Shown here in pieces: positions 1 to 9,000 of a DNA stretch of 64,000 nucleotides (positions are counted from its first letter, which is position 1; every line of letters starts with the position of its first letter). Made by a program: the position numbers and the translations under genes. The notes beneath the pieces are model-generated. The model was not told where the DNA came from. It worked only from the letters and a program-made list of their open reading frames with translations, and searched no databases. The DNA comes from Microbacterium terrae. GTDB lineage: Bacteria; Actinomycetota; Actinomycetes; Actinomycetales; Microbacteriaceae. The stretch covers positions 434,001-498,000 of the forward strand of contig NZ_JAFDSS010000001.1 in NCBI RefSeq assembly GCF_017831975.1, read 5' to 3'.

Positions 1-212
1 GCATCGAAGGCAGCCGCGGCTGCCTCCCACGGGTCGAGGCCGTGCTTGCGGGCGAGGGCGGCAAACCGAGTGGCGGCGTACCGCATGAGGTCAGCCGCCT
101 CGGGATCGCTGGACCACGCGCGGCCGTCGGCGCGGTGCATCCGTTCCAGTAGCGCTCGCAGCCCCTCCGAAGCGCGAAAGTCGAGAGTGGAGGTCGCTGT
201 AGTCATCGTCAT
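1..212 (-). CDS. Conserved element protein, partial (C-terminus beyond window)
   Basis: The reading frame is open to base 1, so only the first 70 or so residues are visible. The start ATG at 212 overlaps the TGA of the preceding gene by one base, which fixes the start and implies translational coupling as the last visible gene of the minus-strand operon. The visible part is helical, with an alanine-rich stretch and the segment RAWSSDPEAADLMRYAA. I do not recognise a domain; proteins of this kind accompany primase genes in Microbacteriaceae elements, so a role in element maintenance is only an inference. Confidence 0.65.
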   Translation of the reverse strand, partial: MTMTTATSTLDFRASEGLRALLERMHRADGRAWSSDPEAADLMRYAATRFAALARKHGLDPWEAAAAAFD

Positions 213-556
213 CAGCCCCGTTCGATCGTCGGTGCGGTGGTCGGGGCTGTGCGGCCGCCGAAGGCGCTGAGCGGCGCGAGTCGTCGGCGCTCACCCGGCC
301 GCTGGGGTGAAGTGGACAGTCGGCGCCTCAGTTCGGACTGGAGGTCGAGTCCACGCCCGATGAGACGCCCGCTCGACGAGTTGACGAGATCCGAGATGCG
401 GACCCACGCGACTCGATGGCGTTCGGCCGCGTCGACCGGAGTGCGGGGGTTGATCGTGGCGGACGCGTCGGATCGTGTGCTGGTGCTCGCGGGGTGGGGT
501 CGGGGCGGTGTCGTTTCGATATCCGGTTCAGTCAGGGGTTCGAGGTCATCACGCAT
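212..556 (-). CDS. Small hypothetical protein of the element operon
   Basis: A 114-residue, proline- and arginine-rich soluble protein without a recognisable domain. It starts inside the end of the DUF2637 gene (8-base overlap) behind a strong AAGGAGG site and its stop overlaps the next start, so it is clearly part of the same translationally coupled operon. A conserved-looking core (HRVAWVRISDLVNSSSGRL) lies around residues 47-65 and the N-terminal 45 residues look disordered. Function unknown. Confidence 0.6.
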   Translation of the reverse strand: MRDDLEPLTEPDIETTPPRPHPASTSTRSDASATINPRTPVDAAERHRVAWVRISDLVNSSSGRLIGRGLDLQSELRRRLSTSPQRPGERRRLAPLSAFGGRTAPTTAPTIERG

Positions 557-1175
557 TGCTCTGGCCTCCTTGTTCGAGTGCGTGTGGGAGAGCGGAATCG
601 GTGGTCCGCAGCCAGCGGCCGACCGTGGAGGGGTGGACCCCGAGACGTCTACTGATCGCTCTGTTGGACAGGCCGGACGCGCGGAGGATCTGCGCGTCGT
701 GGTGCCGCGCCGATGCGGCAGTCAGGAGCGAGACTTCTTCGTCGACGGATGCCGAGTCGATCGTGGGGCCGGGGCGCCGCATGAGGATCGACGTCAGGTG
801 CGTGATCGCGAGGAGCACGAGGGGTGGGACTGCCGCGACCGACGCGGCGAGGGCAGCTGGGACGTCGCTGTCGGCGGCGAGAATCGCGTGAATCGCGTTG
901 GCGACGACCGAGACCGACGCGCCGGCGAAGAGCAGGACCCATGGGTACCAGACGCCTCGCGATCCGGTGAGGACGACGGCCGCGACGGTGGCGACGACGA
1001 TGATGCCGTCGACGATGAGCGGCCAGGCCCAGGCCTGTTCGGGGCTGAGTCCGGAGCGTTCCGCAAGGTCCGCAAGCGAGGTGAACGAGAGCCAGAAGGC
1101 GCCGGCGGCGATGAAGAATGTTCCGGCGATCGCTGTGAGGGTCGCGAGCCGGATGCCATCGACCGGCCGGGGCAT
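549..1175 (-). CDS. DUF2637 (SpdB-like) membrane protein with C-terminal helix-turn-helix
   Basis: The 208-residue product has four hydrophobic segments (about residues 8-29, 45-66, 73-95 and 105-127), then a cytoplasmic tail containing a helix-turn-helix, visible as LSNRAISRRLGVHPSTVGRW. DUF2637 proteins are found on actinobacterial conjugative plasmids and integrative elements, where Spd proteins help intramycelial spread; the role here is inferred from that family. The ATG at 1175 overlaps the primase stop (ATGA), which is why this start was preferred over a longer frame. A membrane protein carrying a DNA-binding-type tail could link element DNA to the membrane. Confidence 0.75.
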   Translation of the reverse strand: MPRPVDGIRLATLTAIAGTFFIAAGAFWLSFTSLADLAERSGLSPEQAWAWPLIVDGIIVVATVAAVVLTGSRGVWYPWVLLFAGASVSVVANAIHAILAADSDVPAALAASVAAVPPLVLLAITHLTSILMRRPGPTIDSASVDEEVSLLTAASARHHDAQILRASGLSNRAISRRLGVHPSTVGRWLRTTDSALPHALEQGGQSNA

Positions 1176-2080
1176 CACGACAGGCTCCTGCAACGTCCCG
1201 GTTGCTGACGGGGGAGCGGAGGAAGCGGCGGGGGGAGCTGCGGCGCGTACTTGCGGATCGTGGCGTCGTAGCCGCTGCGTCGCCACGCGGACTTGACCGT
1301 GGCGTTGATCTCGCGCCTGTCGAGACCGATCTCCTCGGCGACCGGCGCGAGCGCGCTCATCGCCTCGGGGAACTCGACGCCGGCGTCGAACAGCCGACAT
1401 GCTGCCCAGAAGAGCCCGCGATTGCGTTCCCCCTCTCGCAGGTGCGAGACCCAGACCGCCAGCGCATCGGCGTTCCCGCGGTCCGCCTGCGCTGTGTAGT
1501 AGCGCGTGGCGGGGCGCGGATCGACGAAACCCCGCAGGGCGGTCGAGTCGAGACGCTCGAAGCGGGCGGTCGACAGGGAGAAGGTTCGATAGCTCGAGAC
1601 CCCGTCGTCTGTCGCCACCGCAGACGGGGGGATGAGGACGTAGCCCCCTTCGCCCCTGAAGTCGATGTGCGCCCGGGCAGACACCCAGCAGGGGCTCTCG
1701 ATACCGCTGTTGACGTAGTAGACGTGCATCCCGCCCGACGGCGTGCGCACGCGAGCGAACTCGCCGGCGGCGACGCCGTCATCGATCGCACGTTGGAAGG
1801 TCGCGTAACCAGAACCGGACGCCTTCGTGTCGACGTCCACGACGTCGACACCCGACTGGCGGCCGGTCGGCATGCCGATGTTCGCCTCGGGCCAGCGCCG
1901 CCACCAGCCGTGCACGACGTGGCCGAGAATCGACGCGTCGTGGAACCCGTTGCGCGTGAGCGGACGCTTGCCGCCGGGAACACACGGGAACACCGGGACG
2001 TCGGCCAGCGCGAACGCGAGTGCGGCCTCGGGCCGAGACATCCGTGCCGTCGTGAACAGGAGGTCCGCTACCGCGAGCAT
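1175..2080 (-). CDS. Bifunctional primase-polymerase (AEP/Prim-Pol)
   Basis: The 301-residue protein carries the N-terminal archaeo-eukaryotic primase fold of element-borne Prim-Pol enzymes: a PCVPGGKRPLT start, the metal-binding acidic motif GVDVVDVDT near residues 76-84, and TPSGGMHVYY near residues 112-121, the counterpart of the sGGxHxY nucleotide site. It should prime or copy element DNA after transfer or during replication. A GGGAGG site lies just upstream of the ATG at 2080, whose first bases overlap the ardC-like gene by 13 nt. No helicase domain is attached, so replication must borrow one from the host or another element gene. Confidence 0.85.
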   Translation of the reverse strand: MLAVADLLFTTARMSRPEAALAFALADVPVFPCVPGGKRPLTRNGFHDASILGHVVHGWWRRWPEANIGMPTGRQSGVDVVDVDTKASGSGYATFQRAIDDGVAAGEFARVRTPSGGMHVYYVNSGIESPCWVSARAHIDFRGEGGYVLIPPSAVATDDGVSSYRTFSLSTARFERLDSTALRGFVDPRPATRYYTAQADRGNADALAVWVSHLREGERNRGLFWAACRLFDAGVEFPEAMSALAPVAEEIGLDRREINATVKSAWRRSGYDATIRKYAPQLPPPLPPLPRQQPGRCRSLS

Positions 2081-3126
2081 GTCGGCCTCCCAGCGACTTC
2101 GCGGCCGACAGGGCGGTCCGCGGGGCGACTGAAGTGCGCGTCCGGTGCACCGCGCTCGAGCTGCACGGATGTGTGGCCCCGATGTGCCTTCGTCGTGAGA
2201 GCGTCGAGGATCTCGACTGATGCTCGTCGCACGCGCTCACCTGTGTCCTGCACGACTTCGGCGACGGTCTTGCCGTTCACGGTTGACGCCCACGAGGCGA
2301 CGTACGGGATCGTGTAGATGCTCGTGTCCATCCCGTGCGCGGCTCCGACCATGAGGGCGACAGATTCCGCTTCGACCTCGCCGATGCCGCGATGGCTGAT
2401 GGCTTCGTGGTCGGGGCCATGCAGTCGGATGTGGGCGAGCTCATGCGTCAGGGTCTTCACCCGGGCCGCGGCATCCATGTCGGCGCGAACGACGACGGTG
2501 CGGGCAAGGAAGTCCGTGCGACCGTTCGCGCCGCCGATGTCTGTCGAATCGGGAACGCTCGAGAGCGAGAAGTCGTCAGCCTCGACGAGCCGTGCGAGTT
2601 CATTCCACAAGTCGGCGGGAGCTTCACCCCGCAGCAGTTCCGGACGTTGCTGCCCGGGGATCGGCGGACCTGAGGTCTGCGAGACATCCCACACGTACGC
2701 GGGCCTCACGCCGATGAGCCGCGAACGTACGACTTCGCCCGCCTGCGGGCGCTCGCCGCGGCGAAGTCGCCGCCATGACATCGAGTCGTTCGGCGTCTGG
2801 GTAGCGAAGTTGCCGGTGACCGGAGCGAGGATCGCGTAGCCGCGCTGTCCCTTGAGGACCTGGTGTCCGAGCTGCTGCCACTGGCGGAAGCCGGCGACGA
2901 AGGTGGGCACAGGCTCCGGGACGAGTCCGTGCTCGAACGCCGATGCGTGCTGCACCCAGATCAGCAGCGTGTTGTTGAACGACCGCGTCCGGAAGCGGGC
3001 GGCGAACTCCAGCGCGCGCCTCCACTCATCGCCCGACGTCAGCTCCTCGACGGCGCGCGCCAAGCGCTCGTGCACCTCACGCAACTTCTCCTCCGCGCTG
3101 GAGCTGGCTCGCTGCTCGTCGGTCAT
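2068..3126 (-). CDS. ArdC-like antirestriction protein with zinc metallopeptidase domain
   Basis: A 352-residue protein joining an ArdC-type single-strand-DNA-binding N-terminal domain (roughly residues 10-130, with the FNNTLLIW and GQRGYAILAP motifs) to a zincin-like domain carrying HELAHIRLHG, where His228, Glu229 and His232 form the zinc site. ArdC proteins protect incoming single-stranded DNA during conjugation; a proteolytic role for the second domain is predicted only. It heads the minus-strand operon and is transcribed divergently from the XRE-type regulator across a 185-bp spacer, a sensible place for regulation of early-transfer genes. Confidence 0.85.
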   Translation of the reverse strand: MTDEQRASSSAEEKLREVHERLARAVEELTSGDEWRRALEFAARFRTRSFNNTLLIWVQHASAFEHGLVPEPVPTFVAGFRQWQQLGHQVLKGQRGYAILAPVTGNFATQTPNDSMSWRRLRRGERPQAGEVVRSRLIGVRPAYVWDVSQTSGPPIPGQQRPELLRGEAPADLWNELARLVEADDFSLSSVPDSTDIGGANGRTDFLARTVVVRADMDAAARVKTLTHELAHIRLHGPDHEAISHRGIGEVEAESVALMVGAAHGMDTSIYTIPYVASWASTVNGKTVAEVVQDTGERVRRASVEILDALTTKAHRGHTSVQLERGAPDAHFSRPADRPVGREVAGRPTCSR

Positions 3127-3311
3127 ATCGTCACCTCGTTCGCTGTCTGCCCTCGCGGATCAGGTGCACCGCCGCATCCGAAACCGGTGGCGAGATCTGC
3201 GAAGCCGATGAACACGTCACCGAGTCGACAGGGCCAAATCCGCCAGAAACAGGCCAGATGCGGGTCAGAATGAGTCAGAGTGGGATGACGAGATCTGACG
3301 CGAGGGTGCCG

Positions 3312-4085
3312 ATGAGTGCAGCGCAACGACCGACCGGAACCGAAAGTGGCAGGCGCCTTGCCGAGTTGATGCAGCTGCGCCACATCAACATCCGCGATCT
3401 GGCTGCGCGCGCCGGCTGCGACGAACGCACCATCCAACGAGCCCTCAACGGCGAGACGACGCCGCAGTTGCGCGTCGCCGAGAGCATTGCCGAAGTGCTG
3501 GAGTGCGAGCCGGATGACCTCTGGCCGCGCCCCGGCTCCGGAGCATCATCGAACGGCGCGCTGACGGTCAGGCTGTTCCCGTCACGCGCACAGGTCCCGG
3601 TCGACGTCTGGCGCGACGCGCTCGCGGCCGCAGCATCCCGAATCGATATCTGCGTCTACGGTGGAACGTTCCTGTTCGACAACGTCCACGGCTTCCTGCG
3701 TTTGGTTCGGGATGCTGCATCCCGCGGTGTTCAAGTCCGTATCGCCGTGGGTGACCCGGGTTCATCCGCTGTGCACCAGCGCGGCATCGAAGAGGGGATA
3801 GGCGACGCGCTCGCCGGCCGTTGCCGGCTCACGCTGTCGCGGCTCTCACCGATCCACGATCTCGACGGCGTGGAGGTCCGCACCCACTCGACCCCGCTCT
3901 ATGTCTCGATGTTCCTTATCGACGACATGCTCTACGCAAACCACCACATCCTCGGCTCGCCCGCCGGAGACAACCCGGTGATCGAGATCCCGCGTGACCT
4001 CGACCCTGAAGTGTGGGAGAGCTACACGAACTCGTTCGAACAGATCTGGGCCGGTGCGCACCCCGCGCACTACCCGGCCCGCTGA
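3312..4085 (+). CDS. XRE regulator with phospholipase-D-like C-terminal domain
   Basis: Of several in-frame starts I chose the ATG at 3312, preceded by GCGAGGG, giving 257 residues. Residues 16-70 form a Cro/C1-type helix-turn-helix (LAARAGCDERTIQRALNGET) and the remainder resembles the PLD-like domain often fused to such regulators, though I see no canonical HxKx4D pair, so catalysis is doubtful and ligand sensing is more likely. It lies 16 bp before a NUDIX gene and divergent from the antirestriction operon. It may regulate either side; the target and ligand are unknown. Confidence 0.75.
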   Translation: MSAAQRPTGTESGRRLAELMQLRHINIRDLAARAGCDERTIQRALNGETTPQLRVAESIAEVLECEPDDLWPRPGSGASSNGALTVRLFPSRAQVPVDVWRDALAAAASRIDICVYGGTFLFDNVHGFLRLVRDAASRGVQVRIAVGDPGSSAVHQRGIEEGIGDALAGRCRLTLSRLSPIHDLDGVEVRTHSTPLYVSMFLIDDMLYANHHILGSPAGDNPVIEIPRDLDPEVWESYTNSFEQIWAGAHPAHYPAR

Positions 4086-4101
4086 TCGCGAAAGGCTACT
4101 C

Positions 4102-4572
4102 ATGGCACGCATCGACTACTACAACGACCCCGACGCGCCGTTCCCGAACAGCGTCGTTCCGTCGACGACGAGCGTCGTGCTCGACGACGAGGGTCGCATC
4201 GCGCTGGTGCATCGGAAAGACAATGGCCTCTGGGCGCTGCCCGGGGGCGGGATGGAGCTGGGGGAGTCGATCGAGGACTGCGCCGTTCGGGAGGTCAAGG
4301 AAGAGACCGGCCTGGATGTCGAGATCACCGGCCTCATCGGCGTCTATACGAACCCGCACCACGTGATGAAGTACGACGACGGCGAAGTGCGCCAGCAGTT
4401 CTCGCTTTGCTATCGCACCCGGCTGCTCGGCGGCGAGCTGACCTTCGACAGCGAGTCCACCGACATCGCATGGGTCTCACCCGATGCGATCGGGGAGTTG
4501 CCGATGCATCCTTCGATGAAGCTGCGGATCGACCACTTCCTCGAGGGACGGAGCGAGCCCTATCTGGGGTGA
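4102..4572 (+). CDS. NUDIX hydrolase
   Basis: The 156-residue protein contains a complete Nudix box around residues 47-70, ending REVKEETGL and fitting GX5EX7REUXEEXGU, so it should hydrolyse a nucleoside-diphosphate derivative with a divalent metal. The start at 4102 has a GAAAGG site, and the gene lies 16 bp after the XRE/PLD regulator, so the two are probably co-transcribed. Its last 13 bases overlap the end of the convergent HD gene. Substrate cannot be read from the sequence; nucleotide house-cleaning or a defence-linked nucleotide signal are both possible. Confidence 0.85.
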   Translation: MARIDYYNDPDAPFPNSVVPSTTSVVLDDEGRIALVHRKDNGLWALPGGGMELGESIEDCAVREVKEETGLDVEITGLIGVYTNPHHVMKYDDGEVRQQFSLCYRTRLLGGELTFDSESTDIAWVSPDAIGELPMHPSMKLRIDHFLEGRSEPYLG

Positions 4573-5123
4573 TCGCCGATTCGGGAGAGTCGTTTGTTGA
4601 CACGGTCAACGGCGGCGAGAAGATCCGGCGCAGATGCCGACACCGCGTCGTGGACGGGAGTGTTCGGCTCGTAACGCGTGAGGATCTCGGCGACGCGGTC
4701 GGCGGCGGCGATAGGTTCGCCGGTCGGTGACGTCGTCATGTCGGCAAAGGTGACGATATCGAGAACGTCTGCTGGTGGGGGAGCGAACTCCTCGAGGTCG
4801 GCGAGAAGACCGCGCTGCCGCGCTTCGAACTCCGCGCCGGTATGGAACGCTATGAGCCGCACGACAAGGTCGGGCATGCCGGCGTCGCGTGCGAACCGTG
4901 CACCGTCGACGGGGTGGAAGCCGCTCGTCCCGAGAGCGGGCGCATAGCCGACGTCGTGCAGCCATGCGGCGGCGACGATCTCGTCTGCATGCTCGAGGTC
5001 GAGAGTCGGTGCGATGTCTGCCGCCGTCGCGGCGACGCCTTGGACATGCGCCCAGCGTCGAGGCACGTCGGCGAGATGACGTTCCGCCAGTGCTTGAGCT
5101 TGGGTCGCGAGGTCGCTGTGCAT
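4560..5123 (-). CDS. HD-domain hydrolase
   Basis: A 187-residue HD-superfamily protein: the metal-binding histidine-aspartate pair is in AAAWLHDVGYAP and a second histidine in FHPVDGARFA and IAFHTGAEF, the arrangement of small phosphohydrolases acting on nucleotides. The start at 5123 (MHSDLA) is preferred over an upstream GTG-containing extension; there is no clear ribosome site but a TACTCT hexamer sits 7 bases upstream, suggesting a leaderless transcript. It is convergent with and overlaps the NUDIX gene by 13 bp, so the two nucleotide-active enzymes and the XRE regulator look like one cassette. Confidence 0.75.
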   Translation of the reverse strand: MHSDLATQAQALAERHLADVPRRWAHVQGVAATAADIAPTLDLEHADEIVAAAWLHDVGYAPALGTSGFHPVDGARFARDAGMPDLVVRLIAFHTGAEFEARQRGLLADLEEFAPPPADVLDIVTFADMTTSPTGEPIAAADRVAEILTRYEPNTPVHDAVSASAPDLLAAVDRVNKRLSRIGDHPR

Positions 5124-5164
5124 CGTGTCCAGAGTAGAGCTGACGTGGGTCGAGCGAGCGTCTA

Positions 5165-5901
5165 CTACGACACCCATGCGATGACATCGGGGACGAGCGA
5201 GATCACGACCCCAATGAATGCCAGAGTTCCCATCGGCACAAACATCCGTGATGTCTCGGACGAAAGTTGGCGAATGACTCGATCCCTCCGCTCGTAGGTG
5301 TCGAGCCGTGGCATGAGGCCATCGTCGTCTCCGTCAAGCCACATGCGCGTCCGGAGCGGCATCGACGCGCGTGCTCGTCCGGAGGTGATGCCGCGAAGTG
5401 CTGCGCGTTGCAGCGCAGCTGGGCTCGCCCGCCAGTAGCTCAAGGCTGAAGCGCCAAGAAGCCCGATCGCGCCTGCCGTCGCAACGCTGGCCAACACGAT
5501 CCCGCGGAAGCGGTAGAAGTACTCGTTCGCAGAGGCTGCGGTGTTCACCCGCTCGAGGTCAAGAGCGACCAGCGTCGCCATGTACGCGCCGAGCGCGAAC
5601 GTGAATCCGGTCCAGACCAGCCGACCAGCCCAGAGTCCGAGCCGCGGAAGGACCGTTCGAGGAGGCTCGACGCGGGCAGGTAGGTGCGCGACCACCACAA
5701 GGCCGGCGACGACAAGAGGAAGAACGCCGCCGGCGATCGCAATGCGATCACTCTGGACTTGAGCGGTCCTGGCAGTCCGGACACGGCAACGAGAACGACC
5801 AGCAGGCAAACAGTGACTGCGAGCAATCCGTACCACGCAGTCGGCTGACGCAGCCGCTGACGAACGCCGATCGATGATGTCTGCCTGCTTGCTCCCGTCA
5901 T
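5165..5901 (-). pseudogene. Membrane protein gene interrupted by a frameshift
   Basis: Two reading frames must be joined to give a sensible protein. The N-terminal 48 residues (start ATG 5901, MTGASRQ) include a first membrane segment WYGLLAVTVCLLVVLVAVSG; near base 5757 the hydrophobic sense continues only in another frame (GGVLPLVVAGLVVVAHLP and three further membrane segments) to the stop at 5165. The whole span is 737 bases, not a multiple of three, so one base is missing or two are extra. Product was probably a four- to five-pass membrane protein of about 245 residues with a hydrophilic C-terminal region; family not recognised. A sequencing error would look the same. Confidence 0.5.
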
Positions 5902-5973
5902 GCCTTGAGCATGGCGCACGCCCGCGACATCGCACGCCGCACCACAAGGTGGCCACGCCTCTTGCAGTTGAGG

Positions 5974-6003
5974 CGCACCTCCTTCCTGAACGGAGGAGGT
6001 GCG
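5974..6003 (+). promoter_or_regulatory. Hairpin covering the relaxase ribosome-binding site
   Basis: Bases 5974-5985 pair with 5992-6003 (12 bp with a single T-G wobble) around the 6-base loop CTGAAC. The 3' arm contains GGAGGAGGTG, the Shine-Dalgarno sequence of the relaxase whose GTG begins at 6007. As RNA this would hide the ribosome site; as DNA it is also a palindrome close to where an oriT hairpin or operator could lie. Both readings are inference. Confidence 0.65.
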
Positions 6004-6006
6004 GCG

Positions 6007-9000
6007 GTGACGGTGTCGATGCGGGTGATGAGCGCGGGCGACGGCTACAAGTACCTTCTTCGCACTGTCGCCGCGGGTGACGGCGATCGCTCGCTCTCGA
6101 CACCGCTGACCCGGTACTACTCCGCCGAAGGAACCCCGCCCGGACGCTGGATGGGAGGTGGTCTCGCAAGCCTGGGCCGCAGCATCCACACGGGTGCGGA
6201 AGTCAGCGAGCGCCAGCTGCAGCTTCTCATCGGGATGGGACGTCACCCGATCAGCGGCGAACCGCTTGGCCGCGCATACCCGCAGTACGCACCGACTGAC
6301 GATGCGGCATCCCGTCGTCGTGCGGTCGCGGGATACGACTTCACATTCTCGATCCCGAAGTCGGCGAGCGTGCTCTGGGGCGTTGCAGGCGCAAGCATTC
6401 AAGAGCGCATCGTCGGCGCCCACCATGCGGCCGTCGCTCAGACCGTTGCGTATCTCGAACGCGAGGTTGCCGCGACGCGTATCGGGGCAACGGCGCGCGA
6501 CGGGGCCGTTGCGCAGGTCGGCGTCGCGGGAATCATCGCAACGGCATTCGATCACTTCGACAGTCGCGCGGGCGATCCTCACCTGCACACGCATGTCGTG
6601 ATCAGCAACAAGGTGCAGACGCTGCTCGACGGCAAGTGGCGCTCACTCGACGGGCGCCCACTCCACGCGGCGGTTGTTGCGCTGTCGGAATTGCACGAGG
6701 CGCTCTTCGCGGATGAGCTGACCCGTCGACTCGGCGTGGCATGGGAGCCGCGTCAACGCGGCCGCGATCGCAACATCGCGTGGGCGATCAGCGGCGTGCC
6801 CGAGAATCTGGTGCGCGAATTCTCATCGAGAGCGCGTGACATCGATGTCGCCACGGATGCGCTCATCGCGGAGTTCCTCGAGCGCCACGGCCGTCGTCCC
6901 GAGCCGGCGACGATCATGAAGCTGCGTGCCCAGGCGACACTCTCGACTCGGCCCGAGAAGACGGTCCGGTCGCTCGCAGAGCTCACCGCGGCGTGGAGGG
7001 ACCGCGCCGGCCAGATTCTCGACCGGGATGCTGCATCCTGGGCTCGTTCAGTCGCCCAGGGTGCTCCGCCAACGGTCGTGCGCGCCGAGGACGTCCCCCT
7101 CGAGGTTGTGGAGTCACTCGGACGATCGGTGGTCGACGCCGTCGCGGAGAAGCGCACCACCTGGCGTCGATGGAATCTCCTTGCCGAGGCGGCGCGTCAG
7201 ACCATGAAGTACCGCTTCGCCGCGGCATCCGATCGCGAAGTCATCACCGAGATGGTTGCCGACGCGGCCGAGCGGGCATCTCTGCGTCTGACCGCGCCGG
7301 AACTTGCGAGCAGCCCCGTCGAGTTCCAGCGGGCCGACGGTAGCTCCGTCTTTCGGCCGCGCGCTGGTGCCCTGTTCACCGCGCACACGCTGATGGATGC
7401 TGAGGCGCGCCTGCTCGCACGATCGCGCAATCTGCTCGCACCGCGCGTGGATCCCCACATTCTTCGCCGCCGCACAGCGGTAGTCACGCTGAGCAATGCT
7501 CAGGTGACCGCGCTCGCAGCGGTGCTCGGGTCTGGCCGCGCGCTCGACGTGCTCGTCGGGCCAGCGGGCGCCGGCAAGACGACCGCTATGCTCGCACTCC
7601 GCAAGGCGTGGGAGGCGACGCACGGGGCGGGTTCGGTTGTCGGACTTGCGCCGTCGGCCGCGGCAGCGCACGTGCTCGCGGCCGACATCGGCATTGCGAC
7701 CGAGAACACGGCGAAGTGGTGGCAGAACCACCTGATGCGCGGCGAGACCCTCCGAGCAGGACAGCTCGTGATCATTGACGAAGCCTCGCTCGCCGGCACG
7801 CTGTCGCTCGATCGCATCACAGAACTTGCGACGGATGCCGGTGCCAAGGTGCTCCTCGTCGGAGACCACGCTCAACTCCAGGCAGTCGACGCGGGTGGCG
7901 CATTCGCGCTCCTTGTCCATGACAGGGACGACGTGGCGCACCTTTCGGATGTCCACCGCTTCCGTCACGACTGGGAGAAGCGCGCGAGCATCCAGCTGCG
8001 TGACGGTGACGTTGACGTCGTCGAGACGTACGCGGAGAACGACCGAATCCGAGAAGGAACGGTCGAGGCGATGATCGACGAAGCCTACTCGGCTTGGCGC
8101 AAGGACATGGGGGCCGGAAAGTCCAGCATCCTTGTCAGCGACTCGAACGACGCGATCGCGACGCTCAACGCTCGCGCTCGAGCCGACCGCATCCTCGCCG
8201 GCGAGGTGACCGGCGCGCACGAAGTCGAACTGCGGGACGGATCTCGCGCCGCACGCGGCGACATCGTGATCACCCGCCTGAACGACCGGCGACTCCGCAC
8301 GGGCAGATCCTGGGTGCGCAACGGCGACCGTTGGGTGGTCGACGAGGTGCTCGCGGGTGGAGAGCTTCGTGTGCGACGCGCAGACGCGAAACGGAGCTGG
8401 TCGGTCGCCCTGCCCGCGGACTACGTCGCGGAGAACCTCGACCTGGGCTATGCAATCACCGCTCACCGCGCGCAGGGAATCACTACCGACACCGCGCACA
8501 CGCTCGTGCAGTCGGGCATGACTCGCGAGAACCTCTATGTCTCGATGACGCGCGGACGCGAGGCCAACACGGCCTATGTCTCGACGGACCGGCCGGATCT
8601 CGAGCACGTCGAGCCGCATCCTGGCGATGACGCCCGCGCCACTGCGCGCACCGTGCTTCGAGGAGTCATGCAGCACGTCGGCGCTGCGCTTTCGGCGCAC
8701 GAGCGCATGGGTGCGGAACAGGACAACTGGGGATCGATCGCGCAGCTCGCAGCCGAGTACGAGACGATCGCCGCCGCAGCACAACGTCCGCGATGGGTGG
8801 CGCTGATCGAAGCCTCCGGTCTGACACGCGAGCAGGCGGCTGCCGCGATCGAGTCGGACGCGTTCGGGCATCTGAGCGCCGAACTCCGGCGGGCCGAGGC
8901 CGGGGGAGCGAACGTCGACGCGCTGCTCCCCGCGGTCGTGCGTTCGCGAGGCTTCGACGACGCTCAGGATACTGCGGCGGTCCTCGCGGCCCGGGTTGCT

